Shown: positions 8,032-16,069 of the stretch, one piece after another
Layout of the letters: each line of letters begins with the position of its first letter
How positions within the stretch are numbered: position 1 is the stretch's first letter
Origin: Actinomycetota bacterium
GTDB lineage: Bacteria > Actinomycetota > Acidimicrobiia > Spongiisociales > UBA5794
Assembly (NCBI GenBank): GCA_030125685.1
Contig: JASJYA010000007.1
Span: 1 to 34,177 of the forward strand
Direction: 5' to 3'
DNA: 34,177 nt
Program-made: the position numbers and the translations under genes
The notes under the pieces: generated by a model
Databases searched by the model: none
What the model was told of the DNA's origin: nothing
The model's input: the letters and a program-made list of their open reading frames with translations, nothing else

Positions 8032-9239
8032 CAGACGGCGCCCTCGGCAAGATGGCCCATGCGCACGGTCTTCGTCTGGAGGTAGTCGTGGTTCTCGGGC
8101 GTCTCCCCAACCCAGAGAGGTTCTCTGCCCACAACGTCTATGCCGAACCGGCGTAACTGGACGATCTTGTCCGGATTGTTCGTGAGGAGACGGACACTCG
8201 ACACCTTCAGATCATGCAGTATCTGAGCATCAACGCCGTAGTGCCTGCTGTCGTCGGCGTGACCAATTTCACGGTTCGCGTCAACCGTGTCGAGACCCTG
8301 TTCCTGAAGGTCGTACGCCATTATCTTGTTCAGGATGCCGATCCCCCGACCCTCGTGCGCCGTGTTGTAGACGATGACCCCTTGGCCTGCCCCCGCTATC
8401 CGACGCATCGACTCGTTTAGTTGGGTTCCGCAATCACAGCGCAACGATCCAAACACATCCCCTGTGAGACACACTGAGTGGACCCTTGTCAGGACATCTT
8501 GGCCCCCCGTCACATCACCCATGACGAGAGCCACATGCTGGGTGCCGTCAACCGATGATCGGTATCCGACGATTTGAAATGTCCCATGCTCAGTTGGGAG
8601 GGACGCAGAGGCTTCGCGCAGGACTATCGCCTCGGTCTTCCATCGGTAGGCGACGAGATCGTCGATCGACACCATCACGAGGCTGTGTGTACGCGCAAAT
8701 TCTTGGAGCGTGTCGCCTCGCGCCATCGTCCCATCGTCGTTCACGAGTTCACTGAGGACGCCCGCGGGGTACAGCCCTGCGAGGCGGGCCAAGTCGACGG
8801 CGGCCTCGGTGTGACCAGGACGAACCAGCACGCCACCCTCGCTGTATCTCAGAGGGAAAATATGTCCCGGTCTCGAAAAGCTCGACGCTGCGGCGCCGGG
8901 ATCTACCGCTGCCCGGATCGTGCTTGCTCTGTCCGAGGCGGAGATTCCGGTGGTCGTTGTCGGCGCGTGATCGATAGAGATCGTGAATGCTGTCTGGTGC
9001 GCATCGGTGTTATCAACGACCATCAACGGGAGGTCGAGTTCGTCAAGCCGCTCCGCCGTCAGAGGGAGACAGATGAGGCCGGACGTGTGGCGCACCATGA
9101 ACGCGATCTGTTCCGGCGTGACCATTTCGGCCGCAACAATGAGATCGCCTTCGTTCTCTCGATCTTCGTTGTCAACAACGACGACGAAGTCGCCCCGCCG
9201 AATCGCCTCGATTGCTTCGTCAACCGGCGCGAGAATCAT
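8031..9239 (-). CDS. ribBA: bifunctional DHBP synthase / GTP cyclohydrolase II
   Basis: Makes both riboflavin precursors: the N-terminal domain converts ribulose 5-phosphate to dihydroxybutanone phosphate, and the C-terminal domain opens GTP. The 402-aa protein has RibB motifs [10 protein letters not shown] (about residues 23-32), [10 protein letters not shown], and [10 protein letters not shown] with [13 protein letters not shown]. It also has RibA motifs [20 protein letters not shown] (zinc-binding cysteines), EGRGIGI, and [12 protein letters not shown] at the C-terminus. Both halves look intact. The ATG overlaps the ribE stop (ATGA). Confidence 0.97.
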   Translation of the reverse strand: MILAPVDEAIEAIRRGDFVVVVDNEDRENEGDLIVAAEMVTPEQIAFMVRHTSGLICLPLTAERLDELDLPLMVVDNTDAHQTAFTISIDHAPTTTTGISASDRASTIRAAVDPGAAASSFSRPGHIFPLRYSEGGVLVRPGHTEAAVDLARLAGLYPAGVLSELVNDDGTMARGDTLQEFARTHSLVMVSIDDLVAYRWKTEAIVLREASASLPTEHGTFQIVGYRSSVDGTQHVALVMGDVTGGQDVLTRVHSVCLTGDVFGSLRCDCGTQLNESMRRIAGAGQGVIVYNTAHEGRGIGILNKIMAYDLQEQGLDTVDANREIGHADDSRHYGVDAQILHDLKVSSVRLLTNNPDKIVQLRRFGIDVVGREPLWVGETPENHDYLQTKTVRMGHLAEGAV

Positions 9240-9844
9240 CGTGGCGTCCCGACCATTCGCTCGAGATACTTCGCTACTACGTCGACCTCCAGATTCACGG
9301 CGGCGCCGACGCCTCTCTGCCCGAAGATAGTGACATCAAGGGTATGGGGGATAAGTACGATCTCGAACCACGGATTCTCCTCGCCGACTTCGGACACCGC
9401 TGTGACCGTGAGACTCACCCCATCCACCGCAATCGATCCCTTCTCCACAACGTAGACGTCCAGAGCCGAGGGAAACGAGATCCGGTACCTTGCAGCTTCG
9501 CCCTCTGGGACGATCGATGTGATCCGTCCGACGCCGTCGACGTGGCCTTGGACGATATGCCCATCGAATCGCCCCGAGGCGGGCAGCGGTCGTTCGAGGT
9601 TCACCGCATCACCTTCGACGATCGCTCCGAACGAGCTTCGCCCGAGCGATTCGTCCACGATCTGCACGCTGAATGTTCGGTCCTCAAAGTCGACCACTGT
9701 CAGACAGACGCCGTTGAGAGCGACCGAATCTCCAACACCAACGCCGCTCACGGTTTCGGGAGCTTCCACGGTGAGGTGCATCCCGCCGTCGATACGCTCG
9801 ATGTGTCTGACAAATCCGAGTTCGGAAACAATACCTGTAAACAT
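9236..9844 (-). CDS. ribE: riboflavin synthase (alpha chain)
   Basis: Dismutates two lumazine molecules into riboflavin. The 202-aa protein opens MFTGIVSELG, the invariant N-terminus of the family. It has the duplicated lumazine-binding barrels: VGVGDSVALNGVCLTVVDF with MDESLGR-like IVDESLGRSSFG in the first half, and GHIVQGHVDGVG with EKGSIAVDGVSLTV in the second. I chose the second of two adjacent ATGs because it gives MFTG and stands 5 nt after AAGGAG. The other ATG (9847) overlaps the ribD stop but has a spacing of only 2 nt. Translation is coupled to ribD. Confidence 0.96.
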   Translation of the reverse strand: MFTGIVSELGFVRHIERIDGGMHLTVEAPETVSGVGVGDSVALNGVCLTVVDFEDRTFSVQIVDESLGRSSFGAIVEGDAVNLERPLPASGRFDGHIVQGHVDGVGRITSIVPEGEAARYRISFPSALDVYVVEKGSIAVDGVSLTVTAVSEVGEENPWFEIVLIPHTLDVTIFGQRGVGAAVNLEVDVVAKYLERMVGTPR

Positions 9845-10890
9845 CATGGCTCCTTGCTGCACACTGCCGTGACCTTGAGATCGGGCCCGATACGGTCGAA
9901 ACCTGTGATGGTGACGCCTGTGATGTCAGACATCGCTCTGAAATCGCCGGCGATTGCAGGGATGCCCGAGCCTCCTGCAATCTTCGACGCTATGTACCAG
10001 ACAATTTCATCGACGACTCCCGAGCGGAGAAACGAACCTGCGATGCTCGGCCCGCCTTCGATCATCGCGGCCACGATCCCTCGCTCGCCGAGGTCTTTCA
10101 CGACGTCGACAGGATCCACTCCCCCCGGGCCCGTAGGCCGGTAGATGATCGGATCGCGCGTGAGGATCCTGCTGTCTTCAGGAATCTCCCTGGCGCCACA
10201 GATGATGACCGGCAGTGGTTGAGGTCCGTCGTATCCGTCGAGTCGCACGGTGAGTTCAGGGTCGTCCTGGATCACCGTGCCGGCGCCGACGATTATTACA
10301 TCGTTCTCGGAACGCAGCCGGTGGGCGTCCTCTCGTGCTTCCGGAGACGTGATCCACTGCGATGATCCGTCTGAGGCGCCAGCCTGGCCATCGAGCGTCG
10401 AAGCGAGCTTCAACGTGACTCTCGGTGTACCGACCGATCGGTGGTGGAAATACCCCGGATCGTTTTCGACAACCTGCTCCGCGAGAACACCGACGGTCAC
10501 CTCGATTCCTGCGCCGCGGAGACGCTCAATCCCCTGCCCTGAGACTCGGGGATCAGGATCTGTCTTCCCGACGACGACGCGGCTGACGCCCGCGTCGATG
10601 ATTGCGTCCGTACATGGGGGTGTTCTTCCGTGATGGTCGCACGGCTCGAGAGAGACGTAGAGTGTTGTACCAGAGGTGTGTTCCGCAAGGCCAAGCACGA
10701 GAGCCTCGGCGTGGGATTCACCGGGAGTCCTGTGAGCCGCGACAGAGAGCACTGCGCCGTCCGGCGAGGTGAGCACAGCACCTACACGTGGATTCGGATG
10801 CGGGTACGTCCATCGACTCGCTTCGATCGCGCGACCCATCATCTCGTCCACGTACGTGCTGTCGACTGGGTTGTCTCCAGCGCGACGCAT
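9844..10890 (-). CDS. ribD: bifunctional riboflavin deaminase/reductase RibD
   Basis: Performs the second and third steps after GTP opening: deamination of the pyrimidine ring, then NADPH reduction of the ribosyl side chain. The 348-aa protein has a zinc deaminase domain (PHPNPRVGAVL near residues 25-35, HAEA, then EPCDHHGRTPPCTDAI) and a DHFR-like reductase domain from about 145 (PRVTLKLASTLDGQ, IIVGAGTVIQDDPELTVR, AAMIEGGPSIAGSFL). A longer in-frame ATG at 10911 lies inside the conserved 3' end of the FMN riboswitch (its GGATGGGAGAA), so I take the ATG at 10890. The Shine-Dalgarno is AAAGGGG, 7 nt upstream, inside riboswitch helix P1. Confidence 0.95.
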   Translation of the reverse strand: MRRAGDNPVDSTYVDEMMGRAIEASRWTYPHPNPRVGAVLTSPDGAVLSVAAHRTPGESHAEALVLGLAEHTSGTTLYVSLEPCDHHGRTPPCTDAIIDAGVSRVVVGKTDPDPRVSGQGIERLRGAGIEVTVGVLAEQVVENDPGYFHHRSVGTPRVTLKLASTLDGQAGASDGSSQWITSPEAREDAHRLRSENDVIIVGAGTVIQDDPELTVRLDGYDGPQPLPVIICGAREIPEDSRILTRDPIIYRPTGPGGVDPVDVVKDLGERGIVAAMIEGGPSIAGSFLRSGVVDEIVWYIASKIAGGSGIPAIAGDFRAMSDITGVTITGFDRIGPDLKVTAVCSKEP

Positions 10891-10897
10891 CAAGCGT

Positions 10898-11015
10898 CCC
10901 CTTTCTCCCATCCGGACTCTTACCGTCGGTTCCGGAACTCCACCGGATCAGCCCCGTAGCCGGGGGTCGCGGACTCTCACCGCCGGTCGGGAATTGCACC
11001 CTGCCCTGAAAGAGG
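10898..11015 (-). promoter_or_regulatory. FMN riboswitch (RFN element) upstream of ribD
   Basis: The minus strand carries the conserved RFN blocks in order: AGGGCAGGGTG with AATTCCCGACCGGCGGT, AGAGTCCGCGAC, a variable CCCCGG/ACGGGG hairpin, CCGGTGGAGTTCCGG, CCGACGGTAAGAGTCCGGA, and TGGGAGAAAGG. Helix P1 is an 8-bp pairing of CCTCTTTC (11008-11015) with GAAAGGGG (10898-10905). The second strand is also the ribD Shine-Dalgarno. FMN binding should therefore lock P1 and block ribosome access, giving translational control of ribD-ribE-ribBA-ribH. No intrinsic terminator lies between it and ribD. Confidence 0.96.
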
Positions 11016-11030
11016 TATTCCGTAGAATCG

Positions 11031-11120
11031 TAGTACGTATCACGTAGTACGAAGTACGAACGTGGCTCGGAGCCTCACGAACAGCTCAAGGTGGGGAGTC
11101 GTACTACGTCGTACGTACTT
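11031..11120. repeat. second inverted pair of TAGTACG heptamer arrays
   Basis: Left arm 11031-11058: TAGTACG, TATCACG, TAGTACG, AAGTACG. Right arm 11100-11120: CGTACTA, CGTCGTA, CGTACTT, the same word inverted. The arms agree at 18 of 21 positions over three units. Between them is a small hairpin, GGCTC/GAGCC flanked by CGT/ACG, at 11061-11079. The block fills the gap between the response-regulator gene and the FMN riboswitch, and with the block at 7428-7570 it brackets the riboflavin operon. Confidence 0.85.
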
Positions 11121-11135
11121 CCGCGACGAAGTCGC

Positions 11136-12062
11136 TTACGTTCGGCGATCGATCTGGTAGTTCGTGCCGGAGACCCGCTTCGCGACTTCCTTCATCTCGG
11201 AGGCGACTGCGGAAGCCTCCCACTTACTCGCGAGAGCCTTGCGAGCGGTCGACGCGACACCCATAGACAGCGAGCAGACGGGGAATGCATGGCGCTCACC
11301 ACGCCTGTCCGTGACCTCAATGTAGCCTTGGAGCGCGTCGGCCGTGTCGTAGAAATCGAGAATGCCGTCGTCGAATTGAAACACGACCTCGTCGCAGAAC
11401 TGTTCAATGTTGTCGTTCGCGACGATGGCCACAAAGTCGTCGCCTCCGACGTGGCCGACGAACGTAGCATCGTCCCCGACTTTGCCGGCGGCGTCCGTGA
11501 GAACCTTGGCGGTAAACTTGATGACAAGATCCCCGCGCATGAACCCGTAGTGGTCGTTGTAAGCCTTGAAGTCGTCGAGATCGGCATGCACCACGGCGAA
11601 ATGGTTGCTCCCTCCGACTCTCCGTTCAAGTTCTCCTGCGATCTGAAAATTTCCCGGCAGTCCTGTGAGAGGTGACAGGTCGCGCATCTGTTGACTACGA
11701 CGCAGAATCGTGCGGATTCGTGCGAGGAGCTCCTCTAGGTCGAAGGGTTTGGTGATGTAGTCGTCTGCACCGAGATCAAGTCCTTTGACTCGATCTTCGG
11801 CGAGGCTCCTCGCGGTCACCACGATCACGGGGATGTTCGCTGTTGATGGATCCGAACGCATCCGCCGCAGGACCGTCAAGCCGTCGATCTCAGGCATCAT
11901 GACATCAAGCAACATCAGATCCGGAGCAGACGCTCCGACTTTTTCAAGCGCCTCACGGCCGCCTCCCGCGAGTTCAACCTCGAAACCATCGAGTTCAAGA
12001 TTCATTCGCACAAACTGCAATATGTCGGGGTCGTCGTCAACGACAAGGATTCGCTCGGTCAT
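11136..12062 (-). CDS. response regulator with degenerate GGDEF domain
   Basis: Two-domain signalling protein of 308 aa. The REC domain (about residues 4-118) has the acidic pocket DDD at 9-11, the phosphoacceptor D53 in LLDVMMPEIDG, and K105 in TKPFDL. The C-terminal GGDEF-family domain (about 130-300) keeps LTGLPGN, the metal-binding HADLDDFKAYND near 159-170 and GFMRGD, but the signature reads GGDDF (206-210) instead of GGDEF/GGEEF. No RxxD inhibitory site is visible five residues upstream. It may be a weak diguanylate cyclase or a c-di-GMP/GTP sensor. No kinase gene is nearby. The ATG lies one base after the rpe stop, so it is co-expressed with rpe and precedes the riboflavin operon. Confidence 0.92.
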   Translation of the reverse strand: MTERILVVDDDPDILQFVRMNLELDGFEVELAGGGREALEKVGASAPDLMLLDVMMPEIDGLTVLRRMRSDPSTANIPVIVVTARSLAEDRVKGLDLGADDYITKPFDLEELLARIRTILRRSQQMRDLSPLTGLPGNFQIAGELERRVGGSNHFAVVHADLDDFKAYNDHYGFMRGDLVIKFTAKVLTDAAGKVGDDATFVGHVGGDDFVAIVANDNIEQFCDEVVFQFDDGILDFYDTADALQGYIEVTDRRGERHAFPVCSLSMGVASTARKALASKWEASAVASEMKEVAKRVSGTNYQIDRRT

Positions 12063-12063
12063 G

Positions 12064-12729
12064 TCACATCCGGTCTAGGATCGTACGCAGTTCCTTCACA
12101 GCGGCGACGGGGTCGGTTGCACGAAACACCGATGTTCCTGCGACAAACACATCCGCTCCAGCCACTCGGGCCGGTCCCGCTGTGCGAAGATCTACGCCTC
12201 CGTCAACCTGTATATCGGTTGACAGAGCACGCGAGTCAATCGTTTTTCTGAGCTGCTCGATCTTCTCGAGGGCGCCCTCAATGAAGGACTGTCCACCGAA
12301 TCCCGGGTTGACGCTCATAACGACGACCATCGAGGTCAGCTCGAGATACGGCTCGATCGCAGACACGGGCGTCGGTGGGTTCATCACCAGACCAAAATCC
12401 AAGCCGAGTTGAGCGGCTTCAGCAACGACAGGCGCCGGATTCGGGACGGCTTCGATGTGCACGGTGACACCGTTCGCACCTGCCTCCTTGAGGGGTTCGA
12501 GGTAAGCCAGCGGGTCGGTGATCATGAGATGGCAGTCGAGATACAGGTCGGTCGCTCTGCGTAGCGATGCGATCACCGGCGGGCCGAGAGAGATGTTCGG
12601 TACGAAATGGCCGTCCATCACATCGATGTGGAGCATATCCACATGATCCTCAACGGTTTCGATGTCGCGTTTCAGGTGAGCGAAATTTGCTGCGAGTATC
12701 GATGGTGCGATTCGTGCTGCTGGTCTCAT
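12064..12729 (-). CDS. rpe: ribulose-phosphate 3-epimerase
   Basis: Interconverts ribulose 5-phosphate and xylulose 5-phosphate in the pentose phosphate pathway; ribulose 5-phosphate is also the RibB substrate in the downstream riboflavin operon. The 221-aa TIM barrel shows APSILAANFAHL near the N-terminus, HIDVMDGHFVPNISLGP (metal-binding His and Asp), DCHLMI, VVMSVNPGFGGQSFI, and QVDGGVD with AGADVFVAGTSVF. Length is normal. The family usually follows rsmB after fmt in Actinobacteria; here rsmB is absent and an 80-nt gap precedes rpe. Confidence 0.96.
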   Translation of the reverse strand: MRPAARIAPSILAANFAHLKRDIETVEDHVDMLHIDVMDGHFVPNISLGPPVIASLRRATDLYLDCHLMITDPLAYLEPLKEAGANGVTVHIEAVPNPAPVVAEAAQLGLDFGLVMNPPTPVSAIEPYLELTSMVVVMSVNPGFGGQSFIEGALEKIEQLRKTIDSRALSTDIQVDGGVDLRTAGPARVAGADVFVAGTSVFRATDPVAAVKELRTILDRM

Positions 12730-12809
12730 CGTGGGCGAGTGTAAAGGGAAAGCGCGTCGCTGCCGTGCTTACTCTCACACGATTGAGATCGGGTAGCTCC
12801 CTGAGAGAG

Positions 12810-13718
12810 TCAATCGAACGGCACCGGTTCGCCCCTGCGACCGTGCATCCACGACGTAGCATCGAGTCTCTGCTTCCCAGCCGGTTGGACGACGCCAAGC
12901 TGCAACGCTCCCTCCTCGAACCCGGCGGTGACCCGACCGCCATGAACCGCTATCTCACCGCACGCGCCCTCCGCCTCGGATATGGAGGCGCTGTGTACGC
13001 GCAGGGCGCCGTCTGAGGTATTCAGCCATGCGACAGGACGGGGTTGAAATGCACGTACTGCACGTTCTGCCTCCTGGGAGGTGAGGTTCGAGGCGAGCTG
13101 AGCGTTGCCCTTCGTCAGGCGGCGTGCCACGGTGACTCCGGACGTGATCTGGGGCACCGGGCGTCTCCGGTTGTTGAGGTACTCCGGCATGGCGACATCG
13201 ATAAGTGAGGCGCCGAGGAACGACAACCGGGCTGTAAGGCTCCCCCCGGTCTCAAGAGGACCGATCGGAGTTGCGACCTCCGCAAGGACCGGGCCGGTGT
13301 CGAGCCCTTCGTCGATCTTCATCAGGGTGACGCCAGTCACGGTGTCACCTGCCTCGATGGCGCGTTCTACCGGCGCAGCGCCTCGCCATCGAGGCAGGAG
13401 GGAGAAGTGAACGTTGAGAAATCCGTACGGCACGGCTGCGAGCATCGTTGGCGTGAGGATGCGCCCGAACGCAACGATCAACCCGAAGGAGAATCCACCC
13501 GAAGTTAGGAGCGTGTTGAGTTCCTCGGTTGATTCGGGTTGCACGATAGGGAAGCCGAATTGCTCAGCAGCGATCTTGACAGGGGGGGAAGTAATTGCTC
13601 CCCCGCGACCGGCCCTGCGGTCTGGTTGTGTGATAACGAGGTCTACATCCTCAACATCAGCAAGAGCTGCCAGGCTCGGAATGGCCGCTGAGGGTGTTCC
13701 GAGAAAGACGCCGCCCAT
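12810..13718 (-). CDS. fmt: methionyl-tRNA formyltransferase
   Basis: Formylates Met-tRNA-fMet for initiation, using 10-formyl-tetrahydrofolate. The 302-aa protein has the N-terminal catalytic domain (FLGTPSAAIPSL, VITQPDRRAGRGG, LNVHFSLLPRWRGAAPVERAI with catalytic Asn and His, and MKIDEGLDTGPVL with the catalytic Asp) and a C-terminal tRNA-binding OB domain from about residue 205. The ATG at 13718 overlaps the last base of the def stop codon. A GTG one codon earlier (13721) is equally possible. The pairing with def matches the matched functions of adding and removing the formyl group. Confidence 0.96.
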   Translation of the reverse strand: MGGVFLGTPSAAIPSLAALADVEDVDLVITQPDRRAGRGGAITSPPVKIAAEQFGFPIVQPESTEELNTLLTSGGFSFGLIVAFGRILTPTMLAAVPYGFLNVHFSLLPRWRGAAPVERAIEAGDTVTGVTLMKIDEGLDTGPVLAEVATPIGPLETGGSLTARLSFLGASLIDVAMPEYLNNRRRPVPQITSGVTVARRLTKGNAQLASNLTSQEAERAVRAFQPRPVAWLNTSDGALRVHSASISEAEGACGEIAVHGGRVTAGFEEGALQLGVVQPAGKQRLDATSWMHGRRGEPVPFD

Positions 13719-14221
13719 CACGGCGCCCTGTCGATGCCGAGGGATTCCTCCCGAAGCTCCTTGAGTACCTGTCTACGGACGCGTGGTCCGAGACGTTCTA
13801 GCAGAAGTGTGCCATCGAGATGATCTATCTCATGTTGGAGTACCCGCCCCATCAGGTCATCACCTTCGTACATCACCGGCGCCCCATCCACAGAGACCCC
13901 GACGGCTTTCGCATAGTCAGGCCTCTTGATCTGCCAGAAACGGCCAGGCACCGAGAGGCACCCTTCCTCGGACTTCACCCTGCCCGACGTCTCGACAACA
14001 ACGGGGTTGATCATCGCAAAGGGGCCTTCTCCGATGTCAGCGACGAAGACCCGCTTCAACACGCCGATCTGAGGCGCTGCAAGTCCCACGCCCGGAGCGT
14101 CGCACATCGTGTCGAACAGATCACGGACGAGGCGTGCAAGATCGTCGTCAAAGTCCGTGATCTCGGCAGGAACCATCGAGAGCACCGGATCGGGGAACGT
14201 ACGTATCGGGTAAATGGGCAT
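13718..14221 (-). CDS. def: peptide deformylase
   Basis: Removes the formyl group from nascent N-terminal methionine; metal-dependent and ribosome-associated. The 167-aa protein shows all three motifs: GVGLAAPQIG (motif 1, about residues 44-53), EGCLSVPG (motif 2, metal-binding Cys) and LQHEIDHLDG (motif 3, HExxH). The chosen ATG gives MPIYPIRTFPDPVL, matching the usual family N-terminus. A TTG at 14245 would add eight residues encoded by a repeat. No Shine-Dalgarno precedes the ATG: the 12 bases upstream are pyrimidine-rich and then run into an AGACAWG heptamer array, so initiation may be leaderless. Confidence 0.95.
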   Translation of the reverse strand: MPIYPIRTFPDPVLSMVPAEITDFDDDLARLVRDLFDTMCDAPGVGLAAPQIGVLKRVFVADIGEGPFAMINPVVVETSGRVKSEEGCLSVPGRFWQIKRPDYAKAVGVSVDGAPVMYEGDDLMGRVLQHEIDHLDGTLLLERLGPRVRRQVLKELREESLGIDRAP

Positions 14222-14232
14222 GGGGGAACGAT

Positions 14233-14278
14233 AGACAAGAGACAAGAGACATGAGACTTGAGACCTTGTCTCATGTCT
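14233..14278. repeat. AGACAWG heptamer array upstream of def
   Basis: Units in plus-strand writing are AGACAAG (14233-14239), AGACAAG (14240-14246), AGACATG (14247-14253), AGACTTG (14254-14260) and an 8-base AGACCTTG (14261-14268). An inverted TCTCATGTCT (14269-14278) follows, complementary to the third unit. The array lies 11 bases upstream of the def ATG, where a promoter or ribosome-binding site would be expected. It fills about half of the 99-nt gap between priA and def. Confidence 0.85.
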
Positions 14279-14320
14279 CCAAGCGAGGCGCCAGCCGAGC
14301 GGTCCGCGAGCGCAGCGAGC

Positions 14321-16069
14321 TCACAGATCAATCGGGTCGACGTCGACACGTACCCTCGCACCCCTGGCACGCAGCGTGTTGATGACGGGCCGGAGCGCCA
14401 CGCGGGCATCATCAAGGTTGCGGCCCTGGAGCAACCACCTTGTCCGGTTTCGCTCTTGTGCAGGGCCCATGAGCGTCGCGAGCGGCCTGATTTCCTTCAG
14501 AAGAAGTTCTTCCTCGGCGTCACCGCCCTCGGTCTCGATCGCGATGAGCTCTCCAATCGGTGGGAAACCGAATCGCTTCCTTCCACCCAACTCTGCTCGT
14601 AGAAAGGGACCGGATCGCCCATCGACGAGGGTTCTTACAACCTCCTGGTTGGGCAGGGCTGTCTGTATCAGGCAGCGATGACCCCCTCCGCGACGGACCG
14701 TATGGGCGAGCCGAACGAGGAGTCTGAGAGCATCCTCAGCAGCGCGGTAGTGCGGCGCCATCGTAAGGCCGTCGACATCGACCGCGAGGGCGAGTCCCAT
14801 GCCGGAGACTCCGATGAGATCACGCTCCGACCCGACGGTTACGGCCTTGTCGTCTCCCGCCTGCCCGACTTGATCCCCTATCACGCGCCTGATGTCCTCG
14901 AGCAGCCTACCGATACCCGCGCCGAGGGGCTGGAAGCGCCTGCCGCCGCAGTGGGGACACGATCCAAAGAGTTCCCCGCATCGCCGACAATCATTCTGAC
15001 GAGACGCGGCGCTCCCGCACGCGGCGCATCTGCGGAGGTCACCACAGCCGACGCATCTGAAGGCAGGCGCGTACGCTCGGGATCCGACGAGGACGAAAGT
15101 TCGATCGCCGATCGCGGTGGAACGGCGGAGTGCCGCCTTCGCCCTCTCCGAGAGCACACCACCGCCGGGTGGATCCTCGCCCCGGTCTACGACCTCGACG
15201 ATCGGCCACTGCCGCCCGCTGGGGTACTCGACGTTGACCCTGTGGGCAATCGTCTCGAGAGTCGGAACGGGACCGAAGAAGACAACGTCGAATCCTTCAG
15301 ACTTCGAGCGTCGCAGAACGACTTCGCGTACGCTCACCGTTGGCGCACGTTGCGACCGCATCACCCGTCGTCCATCCTCGACGACAACCACGAGTCCTAC
15401 ATCGCCGAACGGCCAGAACATGACCTCCCGGGTACCGACCAGAATCGTCCCGACGCCAGTCGCAACCCGAGCCCACGAAGCGGTGACCGCCTTTGGCGCC
15501 ATCGACGAGGTCGCTACCACGACGCGATCGGGGTACTCCCTTTCGAGTTGCGACGCTATGACGTCAACCTCGAGGACGCTTGGCGCAATGACCACTATGT
15601 TCCGGAGTTTCGCGACGGACTCGCCGATCGTCTCAGCTACAGCAGGACCATACGGCGGGGCGCCAACACGGTACCGCGGCGGATCGCCGCTTAGACGCGT
15701 CGGCTTCTTCCCCTTCCACGGGGCGGTCTCGATTTGAGGAAGCTTTGGGATGTTTGGTGGGAGGGTTCGCTTTAGCAGAACAGACAACGGGGCCACGTAA
15801 TGGGTGGCCGCCCAGCGCAGCGACTCAAGCGTCACATCGTCAAAGGAAGGGATTAGACCCGACATCCCGTCGATGGGCAGGAGCTTCCTACTTCCGGCGG
15901 CGTCGAAAATCGCCGTGACGAAACCCCTGGTTCTGCGTCCGGACACCCTGATACGAACCCTACTGCCGACGACCACATCACTGGATTGTGGCAACTGGTA
16001 TGCGAACCCGTCATCGACAGAGAACGTCGAGATCTCCGGTACGACCTGGCAAGCAGGTTGGGAGCTCAG
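14321..16069 (-). CDS. priA: PriA-like primosomal protein lacking ATPase motifs, probable CTG start
   Basis: PriA restarts stalled replication forks. This 582-aa version has the N-terminal DNA-binding domain (FAYQLPQSSDVVVGSRVRIRV-type entry and RRTRGFV), a WAATHYVAPL winged-helix part, a helicase-like core, and eight zinc-site cysteines in four CxxC pairs. It has no GxGKT Walker A, and the DEEH Walker B position reads VEDGRR. Such helicase-dead PriA proteins are typical of Actinobacteria. The first canonical in-frame start is TTG at 15994, but clear homology (DDGFAYQ) is encoded upstream of it, and an in-frame TAA lies further up. The best start is CTG at 16067-16069, overlapping the coaBC stop as CTGA. 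Confidence 0.9.
   Translation of the reverse strand: MSSQPACQVVPEISTFSVDDGFAYQLPQSSDVVVGSRVRIRVSGRRTRGFVTAIFDAAGSRKLLPIDGMSGLIPSFDDVTLESLRWAATHYVAPLSVLLKRTLPPNIPKLPQIETAPWKGKKPTRLSGDPPRYRVGAPPYGPAVAETIGESVAKLRNIVVIAPSVLEVDVIASQLEREYPDRVVVATSSMAPKAVTASWARVATGVGTILVGTREVMFWPFGDVGLVVVVEDGRRVMRSQRAPTVSVREVVLRRSKSEGFDVVFFGPVPTLETIAHRVNVEYPSGRQWPIVEVVDRGEDPPGGGVLSERAKAALRRSTAIGDRTFVLVGSRAYAPAFRCVGCGDLRRCAACGSAASRQNDCRRCGELFGSCPHCGGRRFQPLGAGIGRLLEDIRRVIGDQVGQAGDDKAVTVGSERDLIGVSGMGLALAVDVDGLTMAPHYRAAEDALRLLVRLAHTVRRGGGHRCLIQTALPNQEVVRTLVDGRSGPFLRAELGGRKRFGFPPIGELIAIETEGGDAEEELLLKEIRPLATLMGPAQERNRTRWLLQGRNLDDARVALRPVINTLRARGARVRVDVDPIDL

Noticed and set aside
12730-12809. Missing rsmB between fmt and rpe as a degraded gene
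   Set aside because: The 80-nt gap has no residual coding similarity; the gene is simply elsewhere or absent.
14678-15694. 338-codon plus-strand frame opposite priA
   Set aside because: Antisense shadow of priA with no recognisable domains and no ribosome-binding site.
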